Source of the DNA: Chlorocebus sabaeus
Taxonomy: Eukaryota; Chordata; Mammalia; Primates; Cercopithecidae
Assembly (NCBI RefSeq): GCF_047675955.1
Contig: NC_132927.1
Location: 61,733,702-61,797,701, forward strand
Length of the DNA: 64,000 bases
Direction: 5' to 3'
The notes below the pieces were generated by a model. That model was not told where the DNA came from. It made no database searches and was given only the letters and a program-made list of their open reading frames with translations. Numbering within the stretch: the stretch's first letter is position 1; the number at the start of each line of letters is the position of its first letter. The position numbers were made by a program, and so were the translations under genes. Below are positions 46,690 to 58,249 of this stretch, piece by piece.

Positions 46690-46865
46690 TATTAACTCTG
46701 GTCTCTTCTCTCGCATAAATCAGCAATATGACTTGGAGAAAGTCATCTAACCTTTCTAAGCCTCGATCTCCTCTGCAAAATGAGTACAAATGTTCCTAAA
46801 TCATTAAATGGGTTTGACACCGTTACATTGCAAACATTTAGTAAATGAACAAACTAAAAACATAA
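46690..46865 (+). mobile_element. MIR SINE, sense
   Basis: AATATGACTTGGAGAAAGTCATCTAACCTTTCTAAGCCTCGATCTCCTCTGC is the sense MIR core. Confidence 0.75.
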
Positions 46866-47629
46866 TGAATGTGTGAAGAAATACGTAGAAATATATGCTT
46901 AAATATAATTAGACAGCTCTTAGCTTAGAAAGTTTAAATTGATGGCATCTCAACAGAGAAAAGGTAGGATTTGCCTAATGCAATCATGGATATTTGCCCT
47001 TCCTGTATGCTGATGAGACTTGGCTGATCCAGGCATGCCTATGTGTGAATAAGCCTTACTGTTGAATCTGTCTCCAGCTCACCTAAATCTGTCTGAAAGG
47101 TAGATAAAGCCAGACAGCTGAGTCACTCTCTAACAATTGCCAACTCGTGATAGCTTTCCAAAGCCAGACAATCTCCCTGTTTGGTCAGCCTTCTTTCCCC
47201 CACACACCCCCCCCGCAATGATTATCATATAGTACACGTATTATTGTCAATCTATTGTGTCATAAAACAGTAATTCCAAATGCTGGGAAGGTGAATGATT
47301 TCTTGGAGAAGTTAACTTTAAGGTTGAGGCTGGAACACAGACCCAGTTATTACACAGAGGAGGTGGAAGGTACAGGAGACCAAAAAGCTCAGAAACAACC
47401 ACAAAAGTGTATAGTCACTGCTGGGTTTCTTGTGTGAAAATTATGATCATATATGTACATATAGGTTTTTATTCACAGTTCCTAGCTCATAACTCCCATT
47501 TTCCATTTTCCACTGTCATTGTCTTGTTACAACGTTGGGGGTACTTTAGGTTTCAGAAGCACAATGTTTCTCTCTCACTTTCTCTTGTCCTCCTTTCACT
47601 TGCCCAAGGCAAGATTCTCATCTGATTGT
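46866..47629. other. Unique non-coding DNA
   Basis: Includes a C-rich tract at 47197-47214. No gene or named repeat. Confidence 0.4.
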
Positions 47630-48395
47630 GGATCATAAGACCTCACCCCAGAGAGGGTCCTACTGCATATCCTGGGGAAGAGTACACCGCACAGACAGGC
47701 TAAGAAGAATCTGAACAGACAGGTCTTGCTGGATTTAGAGCCTATCCTTTGTGTACAGTTACATTTCCACATGATCATTCATGCTTCAGTGATACACAAC
47801 CAGCGAAGTCTCCAAAAAAGGTCCAAAGAACAGGGTTCTGGGAGCTTCTGGCAAGCTGAACACATGGCGGCCATCAGAAAGGTGAAGAACTCATCTGCAT
47901 GCCCGGAGGGTGGCACGCCCCAAGTCCACGGGGACAGAAGCTCCTGCACTTGGGACCCTTCTAGTCCTCACCATAGGCGTCTCATCATCTGGCTGTTTAT
48001 TTGTATCCTTTAAAATAGCCTTTGTAATAATGGGTAAACATAAGGAAGTGTTTCCCTGAATTCTGTGAGCTGCTCTAGCCAGTTAAGTGAACTCAATTAA
48101 CTGAACTCAAAGAAGGGGTCATGGGAATCCCAACTTGAAGCCAGTTGGTCAGGATTTCTGGAGGCTGGGACTGGTGACTGAGAGGAAGGAAGGGGGTGGT
48201 CCTGTGGGACTGAGTCCTCAATCTGTGGGATCTGACACCATCTCTGGGTGGATAGTGTCTACCCTACGGAACTGAATTAGAGGACCTGCTGCTTGGTGTA
48301 TGGGAAGAAACCCCCATAACTTTGGTCACAGAAGGCTTCTCTGTTGATGATTGTTGTGGTGATGTGAAAGCAGAGGGAAAACGTAGTGTGAGAGA
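47630..48395 (+). mobile_element. Interspersed repeat, LTR-like, family not assigned
   Basis: The order CTACTGCATATCCTGGGGAAGAGTAC, GAGCTTCTGGCAAGCTGAACACATGG, TTTGTATCCTTTAAAATAGCC, GTGTTTCCCTGAATTCTGTGAGC, GGGTCATGGGAATCCCAAC, CTGTGGGATCTGACACCATCTCTGGG, CTGCTTGGTGTATGGG is one I recognise as high-copy in primate DNA. A TTTATAATAAA-like site followed by GTGTTTCCCTGA suggests an LTR with polyadenylation region, but I cannot give the name. Confidence 0.5.
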
Positions 48396-48895
48396 GTTTT
48401 TCCCTGAAACAGTTGTCATTTAACTGTGAGCCAAAGAGAAAAACTAAGACTCCACCGTGAGAGACCAAGCCACACATAGCCAGAATCACACTAACATTTG
48501 CCCTGATTTTCTCATGCACAGTTTCTCCCACTATGGCCTACTCATCTTTTCTTGGAGACAAATGTAGGTTCACTTTCCCCAGGGCCTGGCCATAAAACCC
48601 AGCTGCCAGAAATGTGCTGGCTGATGTTTTTTCTAGCATTACTTGTCTGCTACTTACTTGGGTCTGTCAGATCTGGAATAAGAAAGAAAATTAGAGGACC
48701 CATATTTTGAAGATCCAGGCTGTAAGAATTGTTAAAAACCATCTACCAATAATACTGGTCAAGCCACGTATTTGTATGAGTTAGATTTCTATGCAAGGAT
48801 ATTTTTATCTGTTACTACCATCTTCATTTTGGATATTGCGACTTTGTTTTTATAATGTGGGCCAAAAGGTATTGTTTTAATAGAGCTTCTTTTTG
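48396..48895. other. Unique non-coding DNA
   Basis: No feature recognised. Confidence 0.4.
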
Positions 48896-49149
48896 TGGGG
48901 GGAGGAACAGAGTTTCACTCTTGTCACCCAGGCTGGAGTGCAATGGTACAATCTCGGTTCACTGCAACCTCCACTTCCCAGGTTCAAGTGATTCTCCCGC
49001 CTCAGCATCCCAAGTAGCTGGAATTACAGATGCATCCCACCACGCTTGGCTAATTTTTGGTTTTTTTGTTTTCATTTTTTTAATAGAGATGGGGTTTCAC
49101 CATGTTAGCCAGGCTGGTCTCGAACTCCTGGCCTCAGGTGATCCGCCTC
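48896..49149 (-). mobile_element. AluS, truncated, antisense
   Basis: The tail end (GGAACAGAGTTTCACTC) is damaged, and the element stops at GTGATCCGCC, so about 40 bp of the Alu 5' end are missing. No target duplication seen. Confidence 0.9.
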
Positions 49150-50250
49150 TTTAGGACTTACGAAAATATAGCCAACCAAGGGCTTCCTATAGGTAACAAT
49201 TAATGTTTTATCAAATCTACCTGAAGATCTAGTGGCTGTAAGATACTATTAAGGCCTATAGATTACTTAGCTTATCTAGATCATAATAATACTTAAAAAT
49301 AGAATTGCTAGCCATATTAAATAAAATAAAATGATAGTTCCCTTTGAGGTTTTATACAAGCATGTGGGATGGTGGAAATTGTTTTAAAGATTGGCAGACT
49401 GTAAAAGGAACCTGGAAGTTTTCTCAAGTGCATGGCTCTAAGGGTTAACCATAATTCAGTATTTACTTGCACACTTGTAGAAAATTAGCTCGCTGTTTGT
49501 TTCATGTGATGAGTTGTTCATACTACATAGTATATCAAACTGACATCATAACTAAACAGAGACGTTGGGCAGTTATCATAAAAAGAACAATGAGAATCTA
49601 AGCATAGGAGTTAGGTTTCCCCAACAAATGAGTTATTCCGCACAATGCGAAATTAGTCATTACTGCTTTCTGGTTGGAGACACTTTGCTCTCAATTTAAA
49701 ATGTCATCATTCTCCAAATCATATTTATTATAATTGTGGGTGAGATTCAGTTTGTTGCAATGAGAGCCTATTCTATCATTCTGTTATTTTTAAAACCTTA
49801 GGAATTTCACGCTTCCCCAAGTGAAGGACTGATGTGTGGTGCTAGAACCATTCCTCTGATGGCAAAGCCATTCCAGCAACATTCTTAACATGCTTGAGGC
49901 TGATGGCATGCCCAGACAAATGTTCCACTGTTCCCTATTTATTCCATTTCTGAATCTCTTATTTCCTGGCATCAAGTAGTAATCAAGCTCCCCACCAGTC
50001 CTCTAAGAAATAAAATAAAAGCAATGGAAAACCCCATGGAAATATATGTTAATACAGGACTGGAGAAAGAAAAGCATGTTAATGAGTGGAACTCCAAAGA
50101 GGAGCCGAAGTCATTCATTTAAAATGGGAATCAGATGACCTCTTTAAACCTTCTAGTGGGAAGGGAGGGTGGGGGGTGGATTTTGACTTAGGCTTTATAT
50201 AAAGAACTTCAAATTCATATATTGAAGATATCCCCAAATGCTGTTCTACC
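49150..50250. other. Unique non-coding DNA
   Basis: Mostly unique. Around 49560-49760 the text (ATTCCGCACAATGCGAAATTAGTC) keeps CpGs and has no repeat signature. G-runs at 50158-50178 could form a G-quadruplex. Confidence 0.4.
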
Positions 50251-50251
50251 T

Positions 50252-50637
50252 TGTTATGGACCCTATGGTGCTCCCCAATATTCATATGTCAAACTCCTAA
50301 GCCCCAATGTGACTCTATTTGGAGATAAGGTCTAAAAGAAGATAATTTAGGTCAAATGAGGTCATAAAGATAGGGCCTTAATCCAATAGAACTTATGTTA
50401 ATATTAACATAAGAAGAGGAAGAGACACTAGGAATGCACTTACACAGAGGAAAGCTTGTGTAAAGACAGTGGGAAGGTGGTCATTTGCAAGCCAGGAAGA
50501 GAGGCCTCACTAGAAACCAATGCTGCTGGCACCTTGATCTTTGACTTCCAGCCTCCAGAACTGTGAGAAAATAAATTTCTGTTGCTTAAGCCATCCAGTC
50601 TGTGGTATTCTCTTGTGGTGACCAGAGCACACTAACA
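50252..50637 (+). mobile_element. MLT1-type solo LTR (ERVL-MaLR), sense
   Basis: Starts TGTTATGGACC and ends CACACTAACA. Landmarks: CCAATGTGACTCTATTTGGAG, GAGGTCATAAAGATAGGGCC, TTCCAGCCTCCAGAACTGTGAG, then AATAAA within GAAAATAAATTTCTGTTGC. No internal sequence; flanking 5-mers TACCT and TATAG do not match. Confidence 0.93.
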
Positions 50638-50690
50638 TATAGCTGTGGTCACAGAAGATGAGCTGACATATTAAATGATATTTGTCCTTT

Positions 50691-51011
50691 TTATTTTTTT
50701 GAGACGGAATTTCGCTCTGTCACCCAGGCTGGAGTTCTGTCACCCAGGCTGGTATGCAGTGGTGCAATCTTGGCTCACTGCAAGCTCCGCCTCCTGGGTT
50801 CATGCTATTCTCCTGCCTCAGCCTCCCAAGTAGCTGGGACTACAGGCGTCCACCACCATGGCCACCACGTCTAGCTAATTTTTTTGTATTTTTAGTAGAG
50901 ACGGGGTTTCACCGTGTTAGCCAGGATGGTCTCCATCTCCTGACCTCGTGATCCATCCACCTCGGCCTCCCAAAGTGCTGGGATTACAGGCGTGAGTCAC
51001 CCTGCCCGGCC
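50691..51011 (-). mobile_element. AluY with internal duplication, antisense
   Basis: Full-length AluY. TCTGTCACCCAGGCTGG occurs twice, 20 bp apart (50716, 50736), and CCACCA/CCATGG/CCACCA shows a second small duplication near 50859. A partly matching AATGATATTTGTC/AATGTTTGTC pair may be the target duplication. Confidence 0.94.
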
Positions 51012-51064
51012 AATGTTTGTCAGTTTTTAAATGCTTGTTCTTTTATGAAACCACATTGCTCAAT

Positions 51065-51240
51065 GCCAGTAATAACAATAATTGCAATTTATTGAACTTT
51101 CCATGAGCACTGTTCTAGGTATTTTAATTTCTTAAAGTAAGTCTTATTGTTACCTCTACTTTGCATATAAGAAAAGGAATCAGGGACAGTTTAAGTAACT
51201 GATCCCAAAAGCCCCAAATGTTGTAACTAGCAAAGTGAGC
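51065..51240 (-). mobile_element. MIR SINE, antisense
   Basis: AATTTATTGAACTTTCCATGAGCACTGTTCTAGGTATTTTAAT and AAGAAAAGGAATCAGGGACAGTTTAAGTAACTG. Confidence 0.75.
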
Positions 51241-52019
51241 TATAAAATAACATCTTTATAAATCCTGTTAGTATCAGGGGAAAAATACAAGCAAATAACT
51301 GCACGTGTGTGCTTAAAAGTATTTCTTTAACAAGTGTGGAAATTTTAAATTTTTCACAATTTAATAAAAGCCTTTTGGTATTATTTATTTTTTCATATAT
51401 TAGAAGTCTCAGAAAAGGAAACAAAAGGGGCATTTTTAGGAAGATCATTATACTGAGTTGTGTTCATTAAGTATATTCACCTAAACATGGGGGGAATCAT
51501 TTGTCTTTGAAAACAATTGTAGGAGTACATAGTTAAAGGATTATTTTTTGGTAAATCGCTAATAAATAATTAATCACTTTTTCATTTATTTACTGATTTT
51601 TATATATCTCTGCTTTAAAGTTTAGTGCAAAATGTTTCTTTTGGATCTCACAAGGGGATTAAAGACCAACAGATTTTCAGGAGGTAAGAAAGCTACCATA
51701 ATCTTATTTTTAACTTGTCAGTAAGTAAAAATCTAACTAATGTTGATCTTTCTCTGACAACAGTTGCTTGGAAGGTTTCATCTCTTTGATTAATATTTAA
51801 ACACTAAGGCTTCCAAAGCAAATTTTACGAGCTGAAATTACTAAAGCTACATTAAATACCGAAACATGTTACTACTTTATTTTTTACATGAGCTAAAAAG
51901 AACAGCCATTAGGAATAAGCAACGGCAGGAAGGAGGAATTTTGTTTTCAATTTGTTTTCTTCATTGGCTATTAGAAATTTATAGGATGAAAGGTAAAAGT
52001 ATGGTGGTATTGTTTATTT
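51241..52019. other. Unique AT-rich DNA
   Basis: No feature recognised. Confidence 0.4.
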
Positions 52020-52250
52020 GTTTTGGAGCTAGACTGTCCGGATTTCAATGCTGGGTTCCTCTTCTTACTGGATGAGTGACATTAGGCAAGTTACTTTCTC
52101 TTCTATTGTCTCAGTTTCCTCATCTGTGAAGTGGGATAATAACAATATTTCTCAGGACTTTTACACACCATCAGTGAGTTACAACATGCAAAGAACAGTG
52201 CCTGGCACACAGTATTTCATACATGCTAGCAATTAATATTTCCAATAAAT
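52020..52250 (+). mobile_element. MIR SINE, sense, well preserved
   Basis: GGAGCTAGACTGTCCGGATTTCAATGC, GAGTGACATTAGGCAAGTTAC, CTCAGTTTCCTCATCTGTGAAGTGGGATAATAAC and GAACAGTGCCTGGCACACAGTA. Confidence 0.92.
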
Positions 52251-52269
52251 ATAGCAGTTAAGTCATGGT

Positions 52270-52960
52270 TCTATGATATTCACCCATTCACTCAACAAAT
52301 ATTCATTCATTCAACAGACATTTATTAAGTGTATGTCATGCCAAAGAACTGGTCATAAAGATTTATTTTTTGGTTTTTAGGGTTTTTTTAGGTGGGGAAG
52401 GGAGACAGAGACTTGCTCTGTAGCTGAAGTTACAGTGCAGTGGCACCATCTCAGCTCACTGAAACCTCCACCTCCTGGGTTCAAGTAATCCTCCTGCCTC
52501 AGCTTCCCAAGTAGCTGGGATTACAGGCATGCGCCACCCACACCTGGCTAATTTTTGTATTTTTAGTAGAGACAGGGTTTCACCCTGTTGGCCAGGCTGG
52601 TCTCGAACTCCTGGCCTCAAGTGATCTGTCCCCCTAGGCCTCCCAAAATTCTGGGATTACAGGTTTGAGCCACCATGCCCAGCCAATATTTAAATAATTC
52701 GTAAGATCTTTGGTCCAGAAGCTAGCATTCTAGTAGAGCAGACAGACATATAAATGGTTGACAGGTGCTGACTATTAAACCATCTAATGGAAACACAGAA
52801 CTGGGAAGTTGAAATAAATTTGGAGAAAACACTTTGGAAGGCATATTGCTGGAGCTGAGTTGTGCAACTTTGATGACTCAGAGTTAGAAGAGGAAACAGA
52901 GGCAGTCATGCCTAGCAGGGGATACCGCATAGCAAGGACATAATAGCCCAAGGAGTTTGG
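52270..52960 (-). mobile_element. L2 3' end, antisense, split by an Alu
   Basis: CATTCATTCAACAGACATTTATTAAGTG is the terminus; after the Alu, GCTAGCATTCTAGTAGAGCAGACAGAC and ATTGCTGGAGCTGAGTTG continue it. Confidence 0.65.
52400..52684 (-). mobile_element. AluS/J inserted in the L2, antisense
   Basis: GGGAGACAGAGACTTGCTCTG start to GAGCCACCATGCCCAGCC; diverged (GTAGCTGAAGTTACAGTGC). Confidence 0.92.
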
Positions 52961-54309
52961 GAAACAAAATATAGTTGTGGGTTCCTTATAAAGTGTGCTT
53001 AAGGAGGTTGTGAGTAAATCAAGTTAAAATTGATCCCATAACTTCTCACAATTCCTGTTTTCTGCAACACTGTGGTAGTTCCTTTCTTCTGAGATCATTG
53101 ATTTAACTCTGACTGCAGGAAAGAAAAAAACCATAAGACTTTTGCCCAATTGTCCGTATTGGGTCAACATTTCAATAAATAACCAGGTCACAGCCATCTT
53201 GGTCTAAGAGCTATGATTAATTAGATGTCATCCAAAATACACTAATATTGGCAGAGACTAATTTTACCTGCAGCTGAAAATATGTTAATATGCGGCTCAA
53301 AGATGGCAAGACAAGTGTTAGTCCAGAAAGTATTACAATATATTTAAAATTTTAAAGTTCAATATTAAATAGTCCTATAAATTGCAATAAAACGTCACAT
53401 CTGATTTAAACATACACATTTTCTAAATTATGGAGATGAGAAATTGCAAACTAGGTGTAAAAGCAGCTTCAATTAACGACTGCTATTTATGGTCCAGCCT
53501 ATTCTTTTGATGCATACAGATTATTGAGCTCATGGTACACAAAAGCCTAAAAACTGCAGGAAGATTTGAGATGAGAGAAATATTTAGTCATACCAGTTTT
53601 ATTGGAGGTCATCAAGGCCATCTCTTTAGGTGGGCCTAGATCAACAACATTAAAATGAATAATTTACTCAGCTCTGACTTGAAGCCGACTGACTGTTTTA
53701 TGCCTAAGGAAAAATAATGTGGGCCTTTGTAACTCTTTAGCCTGATTGCTTGTAATGCTCATTGATCTGATGACAAACAATGCATAAATCTGTTCTTTAG
53801 CAACAGATGCAACGAAGGTGTCGATTAAAAATGACCGAGCAGAAATTGGAACATGATTACCAAATCCATAGAGCCCAACATCATTCATTGACTTATACAT
53901 AATTACCTCATTGAGAAGAATGAACTCAATGAATAACTCTTTCAAAAATTGAATTTTAAGGGGCATTTTATGAGATACTTGTGAGACTATTTTTTTCTGA
54001 GACAAAAAGATAAGTTTCTAATAGCCCTGAGGATTCAACTCATGCCCCTTCTAATTTTTCTTTCTTTCCTTAATGAAGAAGATCATAGAGTCAAATTTCA
54101 TTTGCCTAGCGCTGTACACTAAATTGGTTTCCATCTAATACTCCTTAAATGTTAAAGGAGCTCAATTCAACAGAGCAAGCTTGCATTCTTATGAGGGATA
54201 TCAAACACACTCATCACACTATTCAAGAACAAAGGCTTACAGCAGATTAGATCTGTTAGATGACTTATATAGTCAATAATTGTTTTCTAGAAATCATCAA
54301 AGAATAAAG
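52961..54309. other. Unique DNA, candidate conserved non-coding element
   Basis: No transposon recognised over 1.3 kb. From about 53640 to 54010 the text has CpGs in otherwise AT-rich DNA (GCAACGAAGGTGTCGATTAAAAATGACCGAGC) and ATAATTAC/GATTA homeodomain-type cores. The minus strand stays open for 113 codons here without recognisable features. Confidence 0.35.
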
Positions 54310-54420
54310 GATTCTCCTCTTTTACAAAAGAGGAAGCTGAGGCATAAAGCAGTTCAGCAGTTACAGCACTTGTTCAGAGTCAAAGTCATTATTAGTAAGT
54401 GCCAAATCCCCCAGTCAATC
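54310..54420 (-). mobile_element. MIR fragment, antisense
   Basis: CTCTTTTACAAAAGAGGAAGCTGAGGCATAAAGCAGTTCAG. Confidence 0.6.
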
Positions 54421-55348
54421 CCCAAGAATTGTTGTTAGTGCAGTTTACCAAATATTTACGATCTCTGCCTCCAGGCACATGGTATCGTTGCACTTCCTGT
54501 CTCCCCTGTGATTGGGAGGGACCGTGGGTCTAGCAGTAGCCAATCAGTACCAAGCACAGTGACATGTGCACCTTTCTGGATAAAGCATGTAAGTGCTATA
54601 GCAAGACTCTCCAGAGTTCTCTCTCCTTCTGCCCTTGCAATTGGCAAGTTTCCAGCTCGTGGCTTCTCTGAAAGCCAGAATGCCAGAGTGAGGTGAAGCA
54701 GAACAGTCTCCAGCCAGACCATGATGCAGCACTGGAACATTGAAACAACCTTTGTTGTTTATAGCCTCTGGGATTGGGGGTTTGTTGGCTTCCATGGCAC
54801 AGTCTCACTTACTCTGAGAAATGAGGACCACAAGTGTACTCTCCCCCACAATGGAGCACAGATACAACTTTATAAGAGAGATGAGACAAGATTTGGGCCT
54901 TCAAGAATGGGAGAGTTTTGAAATTCTACACATAAACCAGGTGTAGAAACTAAATTCACTTGATCTTTTGGGAAGATCATGAAGAAAATGTCTTACAAGT
55001 TCAAGGGAAGCATCAGGAAGTAACTGGAACTTAGGAAATAATGATCTATGGTGTGGAAATAGGAAAATGAGAACTTAGTTGACATATCTCTTCTCAATAC
55101 AAAAGGGGCTGCTTGCAGATAACTGTGTATTTTTATAACCATAATAACATTGTTGGAAATGTTATACAATTCTAGTAAATCCCCAAAGCCCAGGATGAGA
55201 AGATATTGTTACAATCTCTTATCTAATTATTTACATGTTTCTGAAATACTACTTTTGATAATAAACCAAATATATGTGCTGCATTAGGAGCCCTCATTGG
55301 ACTACAAACCCTCTGAAGGATTATTTGGATGGGACAACACTAGTTTTT
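54421..55348. other. Unique non-coding DNA
   Basis: Overlapping short frames (62-94 codons) on both strands at 54456-54921. The text is somewhat GC-richer but shows no domain, and nothing fixes a gene. It could be an old LTR-like repeat. Confidence 0.35.
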
Positions 55349-55349
55349 T

Positions 55350-55402
55350 TTTAAAAAAAAAAAAAAAAAAGGAAAAAAAAGGAAAAAAAAAAAAAAGAAA
55401 GA
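55350..55402. repeat. Poly-A/GGAAAA tract
   Basis: A-run with a few G interruptions; no retrocopy recognised upstream. Confidence 0.9.
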
Positions 55403-55607
55403 ATCTCATTCTGACATGTATCCAGCAAAGGCTCTCAACGGGAAGCCCTCACAGCATTTCTGTTAAACTTTCCACACCCATTCAGGGGCCTGAATGTCTT
55501 TGCACTGGCTGCTGGGAACAAATGAAGAGGCATATGCCAGGAATGATGAGCGCTGGTAAGGCTGCTTTGTTGAGGGTACACAGGGACCTCCTCAATTCCA
55601 GACTGAA

Positions 55608-55967
55608 CCTGATCCAGTATTTTTTGTTGTTGTTGTTTTGTTTTTTTTGTTGTTGTTTTGTTTTGTTTGTTTGTTTGAGATGAAGTCTTGCTCTGTCACC
55701 CAGGCTGGAGTGCAGTGGCACAATCTCGGCTCGCTGCAAGCTCCACCTCCCGGGTTCACGCCATTCTCCTGCCTCAGCCTCCTAAGTAGCTGGGACTACA
55801 GGGGCCCACCACCAGCCCGGCTAATTTTTTTTTATTTTTAGTAGAGACAGGGTTTCACCTTGTTAGCCAGGATGGTCTCGATCTCCTGATGTCATGATCC
55901 GCCCGCCTTGGCCTCCCAAAGTGCTGGGATTACAGCCATGAGCCACCGCGCTCGGCCCTGATAAAGT
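55608..55967 (-). mobile_element. AluY, antisense, with T/GTT-rich tail
   Basis: Tail of TTG, TTTTG and TTTG units at 55619-55678, then a full AluY body (GAGATGAAGTCTTGCTCTG to CGCGCTCGGCC). CCTGATCCAGT/CCTGATAAAGT is the probable target duplication. Confidence 0.95.
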
Positions 55968-56274
55968 TTTTGGATAGTATGAAAATGAATATGGCAAATG
56001 TGGCCAGAGGGGGAAACAATTAAAAATAGAAATGGCATCACCAACTTGCCTGGTGAATGCTGTATATTAGCAGAGGAGAAGGATTAGACTCTTGCTCTTC
56101 TTGCAACCAGTTCTATCATGCTCTAACTACAGTGATGCTGATTCTCATTCTGGCAAAAGCTGAAGGCATCCCTTTTACAGTGAAATCTTCCCCTGTAGCA
56201 CTAGGATGGGTTGAGTCCCCTTGACTAGGGCTGCTATTAAACCCTAAACATTGCACTGTCAGTGTGTTTGGCGT

Positions 56275-56450
56275 ACTGCTTTGTAATTTCTGTTTATGCC
56301 TGCGTTGGACTCTTCCACAAGACTGAGACTTCTGAGGACAGAGACCACGTAATGGTCACTATTTATATCCCCAGCACCCAAGACAAAGGCAGACACAAAG
56401 TATCTTGAAGCAAGTTTTTAAAATAAAAAGAATGAAAGAATAAATAAATT
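56275..56450 (+). mobile_element. L2 3' end, sense
   Basis: AAGACTGAGACTTCTGAGGACAGAGACCACG, TATTTATATCCCCAGCACCCAAG and the AATGAAAGAATAAATAAAT terminus. Confidence 0.7.
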
Positions 56451-56656
56451 ATTTGAAGCTAAATGAGACATCTACTGAGAAGGTAACACAACCTCCATTG
56501 TTTTACAAACATGTCAGTAGACGTCCCATCACTTTGCAGTGTGAGATTATTGCAAATATCCAGCTTTGTAGTGTCAGATTCAGTTTCAGATATTACATTT
56601 TGAGCTATGTACATGTCACTTGCCCCCTGTTCATCTCATTTTATAGCAGGATATTA

Positions 56657-56782
56657 TTCGATTGGTGCAAAAGTAATCAGTTGTTGCCATTACTTTTAGT
56701 GGCAAAACCATTAAATGAATGCAAATGGATTCAAATCATTTCTTTTAATGGCTAAAACCATGATTACCTTTGTGCCAACTTA
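56657..56782. mobile_element. MADE1 (mariner-derived MITE), hairpin-forming
   Basis: Terminal inverted repeats ATTGGTGCAAAAGTAATCAG and ATGATTACCTTTGTGCCAAC, with TTGCCATTACTTTTAGTGGCAAAACC and CTTTTAATGGCTAAAACC inside, identify MADE1. It is longer than the 80-bp consensus because about 40 bp of other sequence sits in the loop. MADE1 copies gave rise to the primate mir-548 family. Confidence 0.9.
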
Positions 56783-57064
56783 TCATCTTTGGTTTTCATA
56801 TGAAAAACTAAAGCTCAGAGTTTTTATGTGCCATAGGAGAAACCATTTTTTAGGAGGCAAAAACGTATGCTTTCTTATTGGGTGCATGTATTATAATATT
56901 AGGAAGTCTGAGGATTCTGAAGCATGAGTAATATTGCTGTAATGCTTGTAATTTCAAATTATTCAAAATAACATTATTCACATGAACTCCTACAGCAAAC
57001 ATATTCTCATGATGGAAATATCTAAAGTGGAATTTTGTACTAGTGTGTACTATTGTATCTAAGA

Positions 57065-57280
57065 GAAAAACTGGAAAATAGACTATGTGAATTCAAATCC
57101 CAGTTCTACGCTACCTGTAACAATACCTCTAGGTCTCAATTTTTCTCATTTGTAATACTAGGAGAGTATTACTTACCTCATATGCTTGTTGGAAGGATCG
57201 AATAATTGAATAGCTAGAAAGAGATTAGAACAATGGTTGCCACATACACAACGTTGAATAGATAGTAGTGATTATTGGCA
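57065..57280 (+). mobile_element. MIR SINE, sense
   Basis: TGAATTCAAATCCCAGTTCTACGCTACC, CTCAATTTTTCTCATTTGTAATAC and TACTTACCTCATATGCTTGTTGGAAGGATCG. Confidence 0.85.
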
Positions 57281-57369
57281 TCCTCACTGGAAACATTTGA
57301 GTTGACTTTTAAGCCATTGTCTCTTATAAATATTTTATTTTTCTACATTTCATTATTATAAGATCAGAG

Positions 57370-57895
57370 ATTGTGATTTTAGCATAGAAGACCCTTTGTG
57401 ATCTGGAAGGCCTTGCAAGAACTGGCAGTTCTTTACCTGGTCTCTGAGCCCTACCCACCTTGCACCTGCTCTTCAGCTATACTGAAATGTCCACATGCCC
57501 TAAAAGGAAGGGAGATTTCTAGGGTCTCCACCCTCTGCACAGTGGCTCATTCTGCGTAGGACATAGTCTCTCTTCACTTATCATTCTTTTGCTTGGAAAA
57601 TTCCTCCCACTACTTTAGGTTGAAGTAAACGATCATCCTCTCTGAGAAGATCCCCATGCACTCCCTTGCAACCAAACCCTTCTAAGAGTCCCATCTAAGT
57701 ATTCCTATAGCCCTTGTACCTACTCATATGACCACCTTGATTACCTGCTCTGAGTCTGCCCCTGTGTCTGATGCCTCCCCTGCTGGACAACAAACTACCC
57801 ACACACAGGCAGGAGCTGAGTTTTTTACCTTTTTATGTGTCACATCTGGCACCATATCTGGAACATCAGGGCCTTTAGTAAGTCAGTGTTGAATG
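57370..57895 (+). mobile_element. L2 LINE 3' end, sense
   Basis: CCTTTGTGATCTGGAAGGCC, TTTTGCTTGGAAAATTCCTCCC, CCTCTCTGAGAAGATCCCC, AACATCAGGGCCTTTAGTAAG and GTTGAATGAATAAATGCATG trace the classic L2 3' end in full order. One of the best L2 copies here. Confidence 0.85.
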
Positions 57896-58249
57896 AATAA
57901 ATGCATGAGAAATATCTTTCAAGTGGATTGGAACATCTGTACCAGACTGCTTAGAGCCATCCTTCCCAAGCATTTTCCAATCAGGGCAATCAGAGTACAA
58001 TAGGGAAAAGGACAGGGAGGGAGCTTGTCCACCTGAGGCTAATGCCACAGGCCCTGACAGCCTGGAGAACTGGAGGAGCACCCATTCATCACACCCACGT
58101 AAGGAGGGTCCCCCTTCTGAGCTAAGAAGCTCTAGTTTAGAGCACAGAATATGACAGTTGAAATCTCAAGCTCTTACTTGTTCAGCCATCTTTACTGTCT
58201 TCCTGGGGCACTCTTAATGAATTAAAGGTGAGATTACCCTTTAATAACG

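Noticed and set aside
53664..54005. 113-codon minus-strand open frame as a gene
   Set aside because: No family resemblance; kept only as part of a candidate non-coding conserved block.
54456..54921. Possible small gene from overlapping frames on both strands
   Set aside because: Open frames on both strands with no domains reflect local composition; no exon signals stand out.
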